In this document: piece by piece, positions 1-8,258 of the stretch
Layout: every line of letters begins with the position of its first letter
Position numbering within the stretch: the first letter of the stretch is position 1
Assembly: GCF_040049295.1 (NCBI RefSeq)
Contig: NZ_JBDZDQ010000001.1
Location: 930,001-994,000, forward strand
Source of the DNA: Sphingomonas sp. KR3-1
GTDB taxonomy: Bacteria; Pseudomonadota; Alphaproteobacteria; Sphingomonadales; Sphingomonadaceae
Direction: 5' to 3'
Length of the DNA: 64,000 nt
The notes under the pieces: model-generated
The model's input: the letters and a program-made list of their open reading frames with translations, nothing else
Database searches by the model: none
What the model was told of the DNA's origin: nothing
Translations under genes and position numbers: made by a program

Positions 1-2226
1 CAGCTCGTCGCGATCCCGAACGACAGCCGCTATCACTATGCCGAGGGCACGCGCGAGCGCATCAACGGCCAGGCAGTGGTGCAATTCCGCCCCACCGACG
101 CGCTGACGATCACCGCCGACGCGCTCTATGCGCAGAACAAGCAGAGCGAGACGCGTTCGGATCTCTCCAACTGGTTCAGCCGCCCGTTCGACGTGGTGAC
201 CTTCGACGGCAACCCGACCGTCGCCACCGCGACCTATCTGCACGAGACGATCAACGGCCAGAAGGACGAAGGCTTCGAAGCCCAGTCGCGCGCGCAGAAG
301 GGCAAGCTCGAGGATTACGGCCTCAACCTCGAATGGGAGATGGCGAGCAACTTCTCGCTGAAGCTCGACGGCCACATCTCGACCTCGTCGAGCACGCCGG
401 ACAACGCCAATGGCTACTCGTCGACGCTGGTCGGCATGGGCGCCAATGTCGTCGCGGCCCACTCGGTGAGCTATGCCAACGGCATCCCGCAGCAGGACAT
501 CACCCTGGGCGCGAGCGGCCCGCTCGACGTCAACGATGTCGGCTCGCAGGTCGGCCGCACCGATACCTCGTCGCAGCGCCAGAAGGTCAAGGAACTGCGC
601 GCCGACTTCGGCTGGGATTTCGGTGAAGGCAGCCGCTTCGAGTTCGGCGGCAACTATCGCAACACCGACATGCACCAGACCTTCGTCGCCACGCAGCAGA
701 CGCTGGGCGACTGGGGCATCACCGCGCCGGGCGACGTGAATGCGCGAGCGCCGGGGGCGCTCACCGCCTTCTGCCTCGAGTGCAAGTTCGACAAGTTCAA
801 TCCGGGCGGCGATCCGGAATCGCAGCTTGCCTTCCGCGGCGTCGCCTCGGATCTCTATTCGATCCTGTCGCCCTATTATGCCGCCCAGGGCAAGGCCGTC
901 GGCGTCACGTCCAGCCAGGACAACCGGGTCAAGGAAGAGATCTGGGCTGCCTATGGCCAGCTGACCTGGAAGGGTGAACTGGGCGGCGCGCCGGCACGCC
1001 TCGTCGCGGGCATCCGCTACGAGCACACCAAGTCGTCGACCAGCTCGCTCGAAGCGATCCCGGCCGGCATCGCCTGGGTGTCGGACAACGACTTCACCGT
1101 CTCGATCTCGAACCAGACGCAGTTCGTCAACGACGGCACCAGCTACAGCAACCTGCTGCCGCAGATCGACTTCCAAGTGGAGTTCGCCAAGAACCTGATC
1201 GGTCGCCTATCGTACAGCAAGACGATCGCACGCGCGAACTACGGCAACCTGTTCACCGCGACCACGGTGGGCGGACCGCCGCGCCCGACCAACAATGGCG
1301 GCATCGCCAGCGCGTCGGTCGGCAACGCACGGCTGAAGCCGCTCGAATCGGACAATTTCGACGCGTCGCTCGAATGGTATTTCAAGCCGGACAGCTATGT
1401 GTCGGTCGCGTTCTTCGACAAGCGGGTGCATAATTTCATCGGCACCGGCCAGACCACCTCGTCGCTGTTCGGATTGCGCGATCCGAGCTCGGGCGCGGCG
1501 GGCAGCCGTTCCGGCAATGCCAAGGCCGCCCTGGCGGGCCTCGGCGCCGACAGCAGCGACGTGAACCTGTTCGTCATGTCGGCACTGATCCAGGCGACCG
1601 GATCGGTGGCGGCGGCGACGGCGCAGTTTGCCGCCAACTACAATCCGGCAACGCACTCGCTCAGCGACGCCTATGTCCAGACGATCAACAACACCTATGA
1701 TCTGCAGGGCATCGCCAGCGATCCGCTCTACCAGTTCCAGGTCTCGCAGCCGATCAACAACAAGGATGCCGAGATCTATGGCGTCGAGCTGGCCGGCCAG
1801 TATTTCCTCGGGAATACCGGCCTGGGCATCGCGGCGGCCTATACGCTGGTGCGCGGCGACGTCGGCTTCAACATCGGCGCCGATCCGTCGCAGGACCAGT
1901 TCGCGCTGCTCGGCCTCTCGGACACGTTCAGCGGCACGCTGATCTACGAGAAGCACGGCATCTCGGCGCGCGTGGCCTATAACTGGCGCGACAAGTTCCT
2001 TTCGGGGATCAACCGCCAGGGCTCGCGCAACCCCGAGTTCACCGCGCCGTTCGGCCAGCTCGATGCTTCGTTCAGCTACGAGATCACCCATAACATCGCG
2101 GTCACGCTCGAAGGCATCAACCTCACCGAAACCGCGGTGCGGACCTATGCCCGCGACGAGAAGGAACTCTGGTACGCGCAGGAGCTCGATCGCCGCTTCC
2201 TGCTCGGCGCGCGCTTCAAGTTCTGA
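1..2226 (+). CDS. TonB-dependent receptor, C-terminal part (5' end outside window)
   Basis: The frame is open from the first base to the TGA at 2224, giving about 741 visible codons. The true start and the plug domain lie upstream of the window. Alternating polar/aromatic strands and the C-terminal end LLGARFKF, with a final Phe, are typical of outer-membrane beta-barrels inserted by BAM. The repertoire (periplasmic turns, long loops rich in Asn/Gly/Ser) fits the large sphingomonad/Caulobacter TonB-receptor class. It probably imports a substrate, often an oligosaccharide, using TonB energy; the substrate cannot be read from this part. SapC, a cupin-like oxygenase and a tryptophan halogenase follow on the same strand, a grouping common beside such receptors. 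The receptor class is secure; the substrate is unknown. Confidence 0.93.
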   Translation, partial: QLVAIPNDSRYHYAEGTRERINGQAVVQFRPTDALTITADALYAQNKQSETRSDLSNWFSRPFDVVTFDGNPTVATATYLHETINGQKDEGFEAQSRAQKGKLEDYGLNLEWEMASNFSLKLDGHISTSSSTPDNANGYSSTLVGMGANVVAAHSVSYANGIPQQDITLGASGPLDVNDVGSQVGRTDTSSQRQKVKELRADFGWDFGEGSRFEFGGNYRNTDMHQTFVATQQTLGDWGITAPGDVNARAPGALTAFCLECKFDKFNPGGDPESQLAFRGVASDLYSILSPYYAAQGKAVGVTSSQDNRVKEEIWAAYGQLTWKGELGGAPARLVAGIRYEHTKSSTSSLEAIPAGIAWVSDNDFTVSISNQTQFVNDGTSYSNLLPQIDFQVEFAKNLIGRLSYSKTIARANYGNLFTATTVGGPPRPTNNGGIASASVGNARLKPLESDNFDASLEWYFKPDSYVSVAFFDKRVHNFIGTGQTTSSLFGLRDPSSGAAGSRSGNAKAALAGLGADSSDVNLFVMSALIQATGSVAAATAQFAANYNPATHSLSDAYVQTINNTYDLQGIASDPLYQFQVSQPINNKDAEIYGVELAGQYFLGNTGLGIAAAYTLVRGDVGFNIGADPSQDQFALLGLSDTFSGTLIYEKHGISARVAYNWRDKFLSGINRQGSRNPEFTAPFGQLDASFSYEITHNIAVTLEGINLTETAVRTYARDEKELWYAQELDRRFLLGARFKF

Positions 2227-2235
2227 GCCGAGACC

Positions 2236-2265
2236 GGGAGAGGGGCTGTTCCATGCCCCTCTCCC
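2236..2265. terminator. Hairpin after the TonB receptor
   Basis: An 11-bp perfect stem (GGGAGAGGGGC pairing with GCCCCTCTCCC, loop 2247-2254) lies 10 bp after the receptor stop. A second, shorter CCCTCTCC/GGAGAGGG hairpin follows at about 2268-2295. There is no T-run, so it may be a 3'-end stabiliser or a dispersed palindromic repeat rather than a classical terminator. Confidence 0.5.
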
Positions 2266-2410
2266 CGCCCTCTCCCCCACAGGTGAGGAGAGGGAGACAA
2301 TAAAGGGGGAATGGGGGTCGTCGCCTGGTGCGGCGGCCCCTTTCTCTCCCGCGATTGAGGCGGCCCGCGCTTTGCGCCATGCTGGCCCTTCCTCGAGCTG
2401 GATCCGCTGC

Positions 2411-3118
2411 ATGTCCCGATTGGTCGCCCTCGATAATGTCGCCCATGCCGATCTGCGCGTCGCGGCGCGCCACGGCGCCGCGCATGGCGACGCGGTCAAC
2501 CAGGCGCTGCTGTTCCCGACCGAGTTCGCCGAGGCGCAGCGCGACTTCCCGATCCTGTTCCTCCGCGATCCCGACGAAGGGCTCCAGGCAGTCGCCCTGC
2601 TCGGGCTCGACCGCGACGAGAACCTGTTCCTCGACGGCGACCGCTGGACGAGCCATCACATCCCGCTGCTGTTCCAGCGCGGCCCGTTCCTGATCGGGCT
2701 GCTGCCGGACAGCGATACGCCGGTGATCCAGATCGACCTCGACGATCCCCGCGTCGGCGCGGCGGACGGCGAGGCGCTGTTCCTGCCCCAGGGCGGCCAG
2801 TCGCGCTATCTCGAGCATATGAGCCGCGTGCTCGGCGCGATCCATGTCGGCATGGCCGATACCGCGGCGATCTATGCCGCGTTCGACGCGCTCGGGCTGA
2901 TCCAGCCGGTCGCGCTCGAGCTGATGCTCGACGACGAGCGCCGCTATGTGGTGCGCGACCGCGAGGTGCTGTCCGCCGAGAGGCTCGCCGCGCTCGGCCC
3001 GGCCGAGCTCGACGGGCTGCACCGCGCCGGCTATCTCGGCAGCGCCTTCCTGCTCGCCAGCTCGCTCGGCAACATGGCGCGGCTGATCGAGCGCAAGAAT
3101 GCGCGGGCGGCGGCGTGA
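2411..3118 (+). CDS. SapC family protein
   Basis: A 235-residue protein starting at the ATG MSRLVALDN. The conserved SapC-type N-terminal half is visible: the pattern LLFPTEFAEAQRDFPILF near residues 34-51, then LLGLDRDENLFLD and HIPLLFQRGPF. SapC was named from a Campylobacter S-layer export locus, but in sphingomonads and Caulobacter it occurs beside TonB receptors and tryptophan halogenases with no proven role. There is no signal peptide, so it is probably cytosolic. Its stop overlaps the GTG of the next gene by 4 bp (GTGA), showing translational coupling. An in-frame open stretch extends upstream to 2063 inside the receptor gene, but only the 2411 start gives the family N-terminus. Confidence 0.85.
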   Translation: MSRLVALDNVAHADLRVAARHGAAHGDAVNQALLFPTEFAEAQRDFPILFLRDPDEGLQAVALLGLDRDENLFLDGDRWTSHHIPLLFQRGPFLIGLLPDSDTPVIQIDLDDPRVGAADGEALFLPQGGQSRYLEHMSRVLGAIHVGMADTAAIYAAFDALGLIQPVALELMLDDERRYVVRDREVLSAERLAALGPAELDGLHRAGYLGSAFLLASSLGNMARLIERKNARAAA

Positions 3119-4152
3119 ACGCCGTCGCGGCCCATGCCCCGGCCGTGCGCGAGCTGCGCGGCGTGGCGCTGGACGCGATCCCCTATGCCGCGCTGCTCGC
3201 CGGCCAGGCGCCGGTGGTCCTGCGCGGCGTCGCGGCGCACTGGCCGCTGGTCGCCGCGGCACGGGCTTCGGACGGCGCCGCGATCGACTATCTTGAGCGC
3301 TTCGACAGCGGCCAGCCGGTGGTCGGCTTCACCGGCGCGCCCGAGATCGGCGGGCGCTTCCACTACAATGCCGAGCTGACCGGCTTCAATTTCGCGGGCG
3401 CCCGAACGGGCCTGACCGCGCTCCTAGAGCGGATCCGCGCCGGGCTCGATGCGCCGGCGCCGGAGAGCTTCTATATCGGCTCGACCGATCTCGACCGCTA
3501 TCTGCTGGGCTTCCGCGCCGAGAACGACCTGCCGCTCGACGACCCGATGTTCGCGCATGGCGTGCTCGCGAGCATCTGGATCGGCAACCGCACCACCGCG
3601 CATGCGCATCACGACATGTCGCACAACCTGGCGATCTGCGCGGCGGGCAAGCGGCGCTTCACGCTGTTCCCGCCCGAGCAGATCGCCAATCTCTATCCCG
3701 GCCCGCTCGAGCCGACGCCGGGCGGCCAGGTGCTGTCGATGGTCGACTTCGCCGACCCCGATTTCACCCGCCATCCGCGTTTCCGCGACGCGATCGCCAG
3801 CGCGCAGGTCGCCGAGCTGGAGCCGGGGGACCTGCTCTTCTATCCCGCGCTCTGGTGGCATCATGTCGAGGCGCTGGAGCGCTTCAACGTGCTGGTGAAC
3901 TACTGGTGGAACGAGGCGCCCGCCTTTCTCGACACGCCGCAGACCACTCTGCTCCACGCGATGCTCAGTCTCCGCGACCGTTCGGATGCGGAGAAGGCCG
4001 GGTGGAAGGCAATGTTCGACTATTATGTCTTCGGCCCCGCCGGCGAGGCCGCGGCGCACCTGCCGGCGCATGCGCAAGGGCCGCTCGCGCCGATCGACGA
4101 GACATTGGCGCGGCGGCTGCGCGCGCAGCTGATCAACAAGCTCAATCGCTAG
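3115..4152 (+). CDS. Cupin-like (JmjC/FIH-type) Fe(II)/2-oxoglutarate dioxygenase
   Basis: A 345-residue protein starting at a GTG that overlaps the SapC stop. It has the cupin_8/JmjC architecture. The proximal HxD metal motif is at about residues 165-167 (AHHDMSHN), the facial residue pattern KRRFTLFPP follows, and the distal histidine is at about 249-250 in YPALWWHHVEAL after LEPGDLLFYP. All three iron ligands are therefore present and an active hydroxylase is expected. No secretion signal. Proteins of this class sit between SapC and tryptophan halogenase in many TonB-receptor loci; the substrate, a protein side chain or a small molecule, is unknown. The halogenase starts 14 bp downstream, so these three genes form one operon. 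Confidence 0.85.
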   Translation: MNAVAAHAPAVRELRGVALDAIPYAALLAGQAPVVLRGVAAHWPLVAAARASDGAAIDYLERFDSGQPVVGFTGAPEIGGRFHYNAELTGFNFAGARTGLTALLERIRAGLDAPAPESFYIGSTDLDRYLLGFRAENDLPLDDPMFAHGVLASIWIGNRTTAHAHHDMSHNLAICAAGKRRFTLFPPEQIANLYPGPLEPTPGGQVLSMVDFADPDFTRHPRFRDAIASAQVAELEPGDLLFYPALWWHHVEALERFNVLVNYWWNEAPAFLDTPQTTLLHAMLSLRDRSDAEKAGWKAMFDYYVFGPAGEAAAHLPAHAQGPLAPIDETLARRLRAQLINKLNR

Positions 4153-4165
4153 GGGGAGACGCGGC

Positions 4166-5647
4166 ATGGACCAGGCACCGGTAAGGCGCATCGTGATCGC
4201 CGGCGGCGGCACCGCGGGCTGGATCGCCGCGGCGGCGCTGGTCAAGCTGATCGGGCCGCTGATCGAGGTCACGCTGGTCGAGAGCGACGAGATCGGCACG
4301 GTCGGCGTCGGCGAGAGCACGATCCCCACCGCGCGCACCTTCCACCAGCTGCTCGGGATCGACGAGCGCGCGTTCCTGCGCGAGACCAGCTCGACCTTCA
4401 AGCTGGGCATATTGTTCGAGGATTGGGCGAAGCAGGGCGACCGCTACATCCACAGCTTCGGCCAGATCGGCAAATCGACCTGGATGGGCGACTTCCACCA
4501 TTTCTGGATGCAGGCGCGCGCGGAAGGCTGGGGCGGCGAGCTCGGCGACTATTGCTTCGAATACCAGGCCGCCAAGGCCGGGCGCTTCGCCATCCCCGAC
4601 CAGGGGCATATCAACTATGCCTATCACCTGGACGCCGGCCGCTATGCCCGCTTCCTGCGCGGCTTTGCCGAGCCGCAGGGAGTGGTACGGGTCGAAGGCA
4701 GGATCGAGCGCGTCGAGCAGCATCCCGAGACCGGCTTCGTCACCGCGCTCATGCTCGCCTCGGGCGAGCGGCTGGAGGGCGACCTGTTCCTCGACTGCAC
4801 CGGCTTTCGCGGGCTGCTGATCGAGCAGACGCTGCAGGCCGGCTATGCGGATTGGGGGCATTGGCTGCCCACCGACAGCGCGTTGGCAGTGCAGACCGCC
4901 TCGGTCGGCCCCGCCGTTCCCTACACGCGCGCCACCGCGCACGAGGCCGGCTGGCAATGGCGCATCCCGCTGCAGCACCGGGTGGGCAACGGGCTGGTCT
5001 ATGCGCAGGCATTCCTCGACGACGACCGCGCCCGCGCGCTGCTCGACAGCCGGATCGAGGGCGAGAAGCTGATCGAGCCGCGGATGATCCGCTTCAAGGC
5101 CGGGCGGCGGCGCAAGGTGTGGGACAAGAACGTCGTCGCGCTCGGCCTCGCCAGCGGCTTTGTCGAGCCGCTCGAATCGACCAGCATCCACCTGATCATG
5201 ATCGCGATCACCCGGCTGGTGCAGCTCTTCCCGTTCGGCGGGGTGCGCGACGGGGTGACGGCGCGGTTCAATGCCATGAGCACCGCCGAGATCGAGAAGA
5301 TCCGCGACTTCATCATCCTCCACTACCACCTCAACCAGCGGGGCGACGGCGGCTTCTGGGACCAGTGCCGGACGATGGCGATCCCCGACAGCCTGGCCGA
5401 GCGTATCGCGGCGTGGCGCGACGGCGCGATCGCCTGGCAGGCATCGGACGACCTGTTCCGCGTCGACAGCTGGGTGCAGGTGATGCTCGGCCAGCGGCTC
5501 GAGCCGCGCAGCCACCACCATATGGGCCGGATGATCGTCGAGGGCGAGCTTCAGGGCGCACTCGGCAAGCTCAAGTCGGACATTGCGAACACCGTCGCGC
5601 AGATGCCGGCGCACCAGGATTTCATCGACCGCTATATCGCGGGCTGA
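4166..5647 (+). CDS. Flavin-dependent tryptophan halogenase family protein
   Basis: A 493-residue protein with ATG preceded by GGGGGAGACG. The FAD-binding GxGxxG is at residues 13-18 (GGGTAGW). The catalytic lysine is at residue 79 in STFKLGIL, the same number as in PrnA. The halogenase signature WxWxIP is at 263-268 (WQWRIP). The active-site region FVEPLESTSIHLI holds the conserved glutamate at about 337. All diagnostic halogenase residues are thus intact. The enzyme would need FADH2 from a separate flavin reductase, which is not encoded nearby. In TonB-receptor contexts the natural substrate is not established and may not be free tryptophan. Confidence 0.9.
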   Translation: MDQAPVRRIVIAGGGTAGWIAAAALVKLIGPLIEVTLVESDEIGTVGVGESTIPTARTFHQLLGIDERAFLRETSSTFKLGILFEDWAKQGDRYIHSFGQIGKSTWMGDFHHFWMQARAEGWGGELGDYCFEYQAAKAGRFAIPDQGHINYAYHLDAGRYARFLRGFAEPQGVVRVEGRIERVEQHPETGFVTALMLASGERLEGDLFLDCTGFRGLLIEQTLQAGYADWGHWLPTDSALAVQTASVGPAVPYTRATAHEAGWQWRIPLQHRVGNGLVYAQAFLDDDRARALLDSRIEGEKLIEPRMIRFKAGRRRKVWDKNVVALGLASGFVEPLESTSIHLIMIAITRLVQLFPFGGVRDGVTARFNAMSTAEIEKIRDFIILHYHLNQRGDGGFWDQCRTMAIPDSLAERIAAWRDGAIAWQASDDLFRVDSWVQVMLGQRLEPRSHHHMGRMIVEGELQGALGKLKSDIANTVAQMPAHQDFIDRYIAG

Positions 5648-5983
5648 ACCGCCCCTGGACCGTACCGCGCTGCGCGAGCGTTGCTGAGGTTCGCCGATCT
5701 GGGTTAATTGCACGACAATTTTATCATTATAGTGCAACTAGAGCTTGCCGATATTCCCCCGGTCCATAGGATCGCCCGCGAGACGGTCGGCAGCCCAGCG
5801 CGGCGCACGCACCGTCCGTGAGAGGATTGCCGTTGCGCAGCACGCAGCCATTCGCCCGCCATCCCGGCATCCGCGCCCGCTTTCGCGCGGCTGGCTCCGG
5901 CACCGCTTCGCCCTTCGCGCCGGGCCATGGCCCGCGCCCCATCTGGAGAGTGTGCAGAGCGTAAAACAAGCAGGAGAGGTATA
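5648..5983. other. Intergenic region with operator-like site
   Basis: No convincing gene lies in these 336 bp. An AT-rich island at about 5705-5740 stands out in GC-rich surroundings and holds the operator-like site listed separately. The remainder is the probable promoter and leader of the exported hydrolase gene. Confidence 0.5.
5707..5738. promoter_or_regulatory. Candidate GntR (FadR-type) operator, copy 1
   Basis: ATTGCACGACAAT at 5707-5719 is nearly palindromic, with arms ATTGC/ACAAT around ACG. It matches 12 of 13 positions of the perfect ATTGT-ACG-ACAAT site at 10694-10706, and the similarity continues for about 14 more bases. The core fits the TNGTnnnACNA pattern of FadR-type GntR regulators with one mismatch. 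A wider TTGCAC/GTGCAA inverted repeat spans 5708-5737. It lies about 250 bp upstream of the exported alpha/beta hydrolase. Confidence 0.5.
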
Positions 5984-7078
5984 ATGAAAACAAGGCATTA
6001 CCTGTACGGCGCCGCGCTGGCGGCGACTCTGATCGGGGCCGGCGCAATGGCGTGGGAAGCGGACAGCCCGGCGGACGGCGGATCGGTCCAAGTGCCGGTC
6101 GTCGGCCAGGTTCTATCCACGCTGACCACCCCGCTCGCATCGAGCGGCACGGCGCCCGCGGCCGCGACGATCGCCGGCGACGTGATCCGCCACGACATCG
6201 CCGCCACCACGGTCGATTCCACCGCCACCCAGAAGAACAATTCGCAGACCGGGGTACCCAACAAGAACCTCACCCTGGTCCCGACCAGCCCTTCTTCGCG
6301 CAAGGGCAAGCTGGCGCTGTTCCTCATGGGCACCAACAGCACCGAGACCAAGGAGCAGGAGATCGTCTATGCGGGCGCCCGGCGCGGCTATCACGCGATC
6401 GCGCTCGCCTATCCCAATTACGACGCGGTGGCGGTGCTGTGTGCGGGCTCGACCGACACGGCCTGCACGGGGAACGTGCGCAAGGAGATGCTGACCGGCG
6501 CCAACGTCAGCACGAAGGTGACCGTGGCGGTGCAGGATTCGGTGGAGACGCGGCTGCAGAAGCTGCTGACCTATCTCAACGCCACCTACCCTGCCGAAGG
6601 CTGGGGCGCCTATCTCTCGGGGACGAGCATCAACTGGTCGATGATCAGCGCGGTCGGCCATTCGCAGGGCGCCGGGCACGTCGCCTATCTCGCCAAGCTG
6701 CATTCGCTCTACCGCGCGACGATGATCTCGGGCGTGGCGGACAAGACCGCGGCGGGCGCGGTGGCGCCCTGGCTGTCGAACACCAACGTCACCCCGGTCG
6801 CCAACCAGTACGGCTTCTCGCACACCGCCGACAGCACGGTGACGATCGCGACGGCGGAGGCGAGCTGGAACGCGATCGGGCTGGCGAGCCTGGGCGCGCT
6901 GACCTCCACCGACGGGGCCGCGGCGCCCTATGGCAATTCGCACAAGCTGAAGACCTCGCTCGCCGCGGTCGGCGGGGCGAACATCCATTTGTCGATGGCC
7001 GATGACGACAAGATGCCGCGCACCAGCGCGGGCACGCCCGCCCAGGAGCCGGTGTGGGATTATGCGGCCTTTCCCTGA
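5984..7078 (+). CDS. Exported alpha/beta-hydrolase-type protein, paralogue 1
   Basis: A 364-residue protein. The ATG at 5984 is preceded by AGGAGAGG at good distance and gives a clear Sec signal peptide (MKTRHYLYG, then AALAATLIGAGAMA), so it is preferred to an upstream in-frame ATG at 5927. The nucleophile elbow GHSQG (GHSQGAGH) marks a serine hydrolase fold; a late HLSMADDDKMPR segment may supply acid/base residues. It is likely periplasmic or secreted. The next gene is a close paralogue sharing nearly every conserved block, including FITGTNSTE/FLMGTNSTE, GARRGYHAI, AYPN, ATYPAEGWG and YGFSHTAD. The substrate is unknown; an ester or glycan-ester role beside TonB receptors is only inferred. 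Confidence 0.8.
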   Translation: MKTRHYLYGAALAATLIGAGAMAWEADSPADGGSVQVPVVGQVLSTLTTPLASSGTAPAAATIAGDVIRHDIAATTVDSTATQKNNSQTGVPNKNLTLVPTSPSSRKGKLALFLMGTNSTETKEQEIVYAGARRGYHAIALAYPNYDAVAVLCAGSTDTACTGNVRKEMLTGANVSTKVTVAVQDSVETRLQKLLTYLNATYPAEGWGAYLSGTSINWSMISAVGHSQGAGHVAYLAKLHSLYRATMISGVADKTAAGAVAPWLSNTNVTPVANQYGFSHTADSTVTIATAEASWNAIGLASLGALTSTDGAAAPYGNSHKLKTSLAAVGGANIHLSMADDDKMPRTSAGTPAQEPVWDYAAFP

Positions 7079-7091
7079 TCGCGGCTGAACC

Positions 7092-7125
7092 GGCCCCGGC
7101 GGCGCTCACGGGCACCGCCGGGGCC
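7092..7125. terminator. Hairpin between the two hydrolase genes
   Basis: An 11-bp perfect stem, GGCCCCGGCGG pairing with CCGCCGGGGCC, loop 7103-7114. There is no T-run. It may reduce read-through or set the ratio of the two paralogues. Confidence 0.45.
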
Positions 7126-7156
7126 AACCGGGTCCCCAACAACAGAGGTGCACATA

Positions 7157-8215
7157 ATGCGCGTGAGACGATTTCTTTGCGGGGCCGCGATGCTCGCGGT
7201 CGCGGGCTGCTCGACCGGCGGCGGCGGGCCGGTCAACCTGCCGACGCCGAGCCCGAGCCCCTCGGCCAGCCCGTCGCCAACGCCCTCCCCTTCGCCCTCG
7301 CCGACCGGCACCGCCGACATCACCCGGCACGACATCGCCGTCACGACGGTCGATGCCAGCGCGGTGCAGGCGAACAATGCGCAGACCGGGGTGCCCAACC
7401 GCAACCTGGTGCTGGTCCCTACCAGCCCGGCGGCGCGCAAGGGCAGGCTCGCGCTGTTCATCACCGGCACCAACAGCACCGAGGTCAAGGAGCAGGAGAT
7501 CGGCGAGGCCGGCGCCCGGCGCGGCTATCACGCGATCACCATCGCCTATCCGAACTGGAACGCCGTGGCGGTGCTGTGCACCGGCGTGCTTGACGACGAA
7601 TGCACCGCGAAGGTGCGCGAGGAGATCTTGACCGGCGTCGACTTGAGCGACCGCATCGCCGTCGCGCCACAGGACGCGCTGGAGCCGCGGCTGCAGAAGC
7701 TGCTCGCCTATCTCGCCGCCACCTATCCGGCAGAGGGCTGGGGCAGCTTCCTTGCGGGCGGTGCGGTCAACTGGCCGCTGGTCAGCGCGATCGGCCATTC
7801 GCAAGGTGCCGGGCATGTCGCCTATCTCGCCAAGCGCCACGCGCTCTACCGCGCGGTGATGCTCTCCGGCGTCGCCGACGTGACCGCGACCGGGCAGACC
7901 GCGCCCTGGCTGTCGCGCGCGAACGTGACGCCGGCGGCGAGCCAATATGGCTTCTCGCACACCGCGGACATGACCGTGCCGATCGCGATCGCCGATGCCA
8001 GCTGGAGGGCGATCGGGCTGGCGGCGTTCGGCGCGCTGACCACGACCGACGGTGCCGCTGTGCCCTTTGGCGGCTCGCACCGGCTGACGACGTCGCTACC
8101 CGCGGTGGGCGGGACGAACATCCACCTCTCGATGGCAGACGACGACAAGATGCCGCGCAACGCGGACGGCACGCCGGCCTATGCGCCGGTGTGGGACTTT
8201 ACCGCCTTTCCCTGA
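7157..8215 (+). CDS. Lipoprotein alpha/beta-hydrolase-type protein, paralogue 2
   Basis: A 352-residue protein. The ATG at 7157 follows CAGAGGTG and yields a lipoprotein signal (MRVRRFLCG, lipobox LAVAGC). After the lipidated Cys comes a Gly stretch and a low-complexity Pro/Ser linker of repeated PSPS/PTPS units at about residues 31-52. This would act as a tether holding the hydrolase domain off the membrane. The catalytic elbow GHSQGAGH and the other blocks are shared with the preceding paralogue. This is a tandem duplication in which one copy became membrane-anchored and the other stayed soluble. The lipobox position +2 is Ser, so outer-membrane sorting is plausible. Confidence 0.8.
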   Translation: MRVRRFLCGAAMLAVAGCSTGGGGPVNLPTPSPSPSASPSPTPSPSPSPTGTADITRHDIAVTTVDASAVQANNAQTGVPNRNLVLVPTSPAARKGRLALFITGTNSTEVKEQEIGEAGARRGYHAITIAYPNWNAVAVLCTGVLDDECTAKVREEILTGVDLSDRIAVAPQDALEPRLQKLLAYLAATYPAEGWGSFLAGGAVNWPLVSAIGHSQGAGHVAYLAKRHALYRAVMLSGVADVTATGQTAPWLSRANVTPAASQYGFSHTADMTVPIAIADASWRAIGLAAFGALTTTDGAAVPFGGSHRLTTSLPAVGGTNIHLSMADDDKMPRNADGTPAYAPVWDFTAFP

Positions 8216-8220
8216 GACAC

Positions 8221-8250
8221 AGCGGCTCCGGGCCGGAACCCGGAGCCGCT
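8221..8250. terminator. Terminator hairpin between convergent genes
   Basis: A perfect 12-bp stem, AGCGGCTCCGGG pairing with CCCGGAGCCGCT, loop 8233-8238. It is centred between the hydrolase stop (8215) and the stop of the convergent TonB receptor (8259), so it probably works in both directions. Confidence 0.7.
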
Positions 8251-8258
8251 CCCCCATC

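Noticed and set aside
4142..5737. 531-codon open frame opposite the halogenase
   Set aside because: No recognisable motif; the halogenase frame has all catalytic residues.
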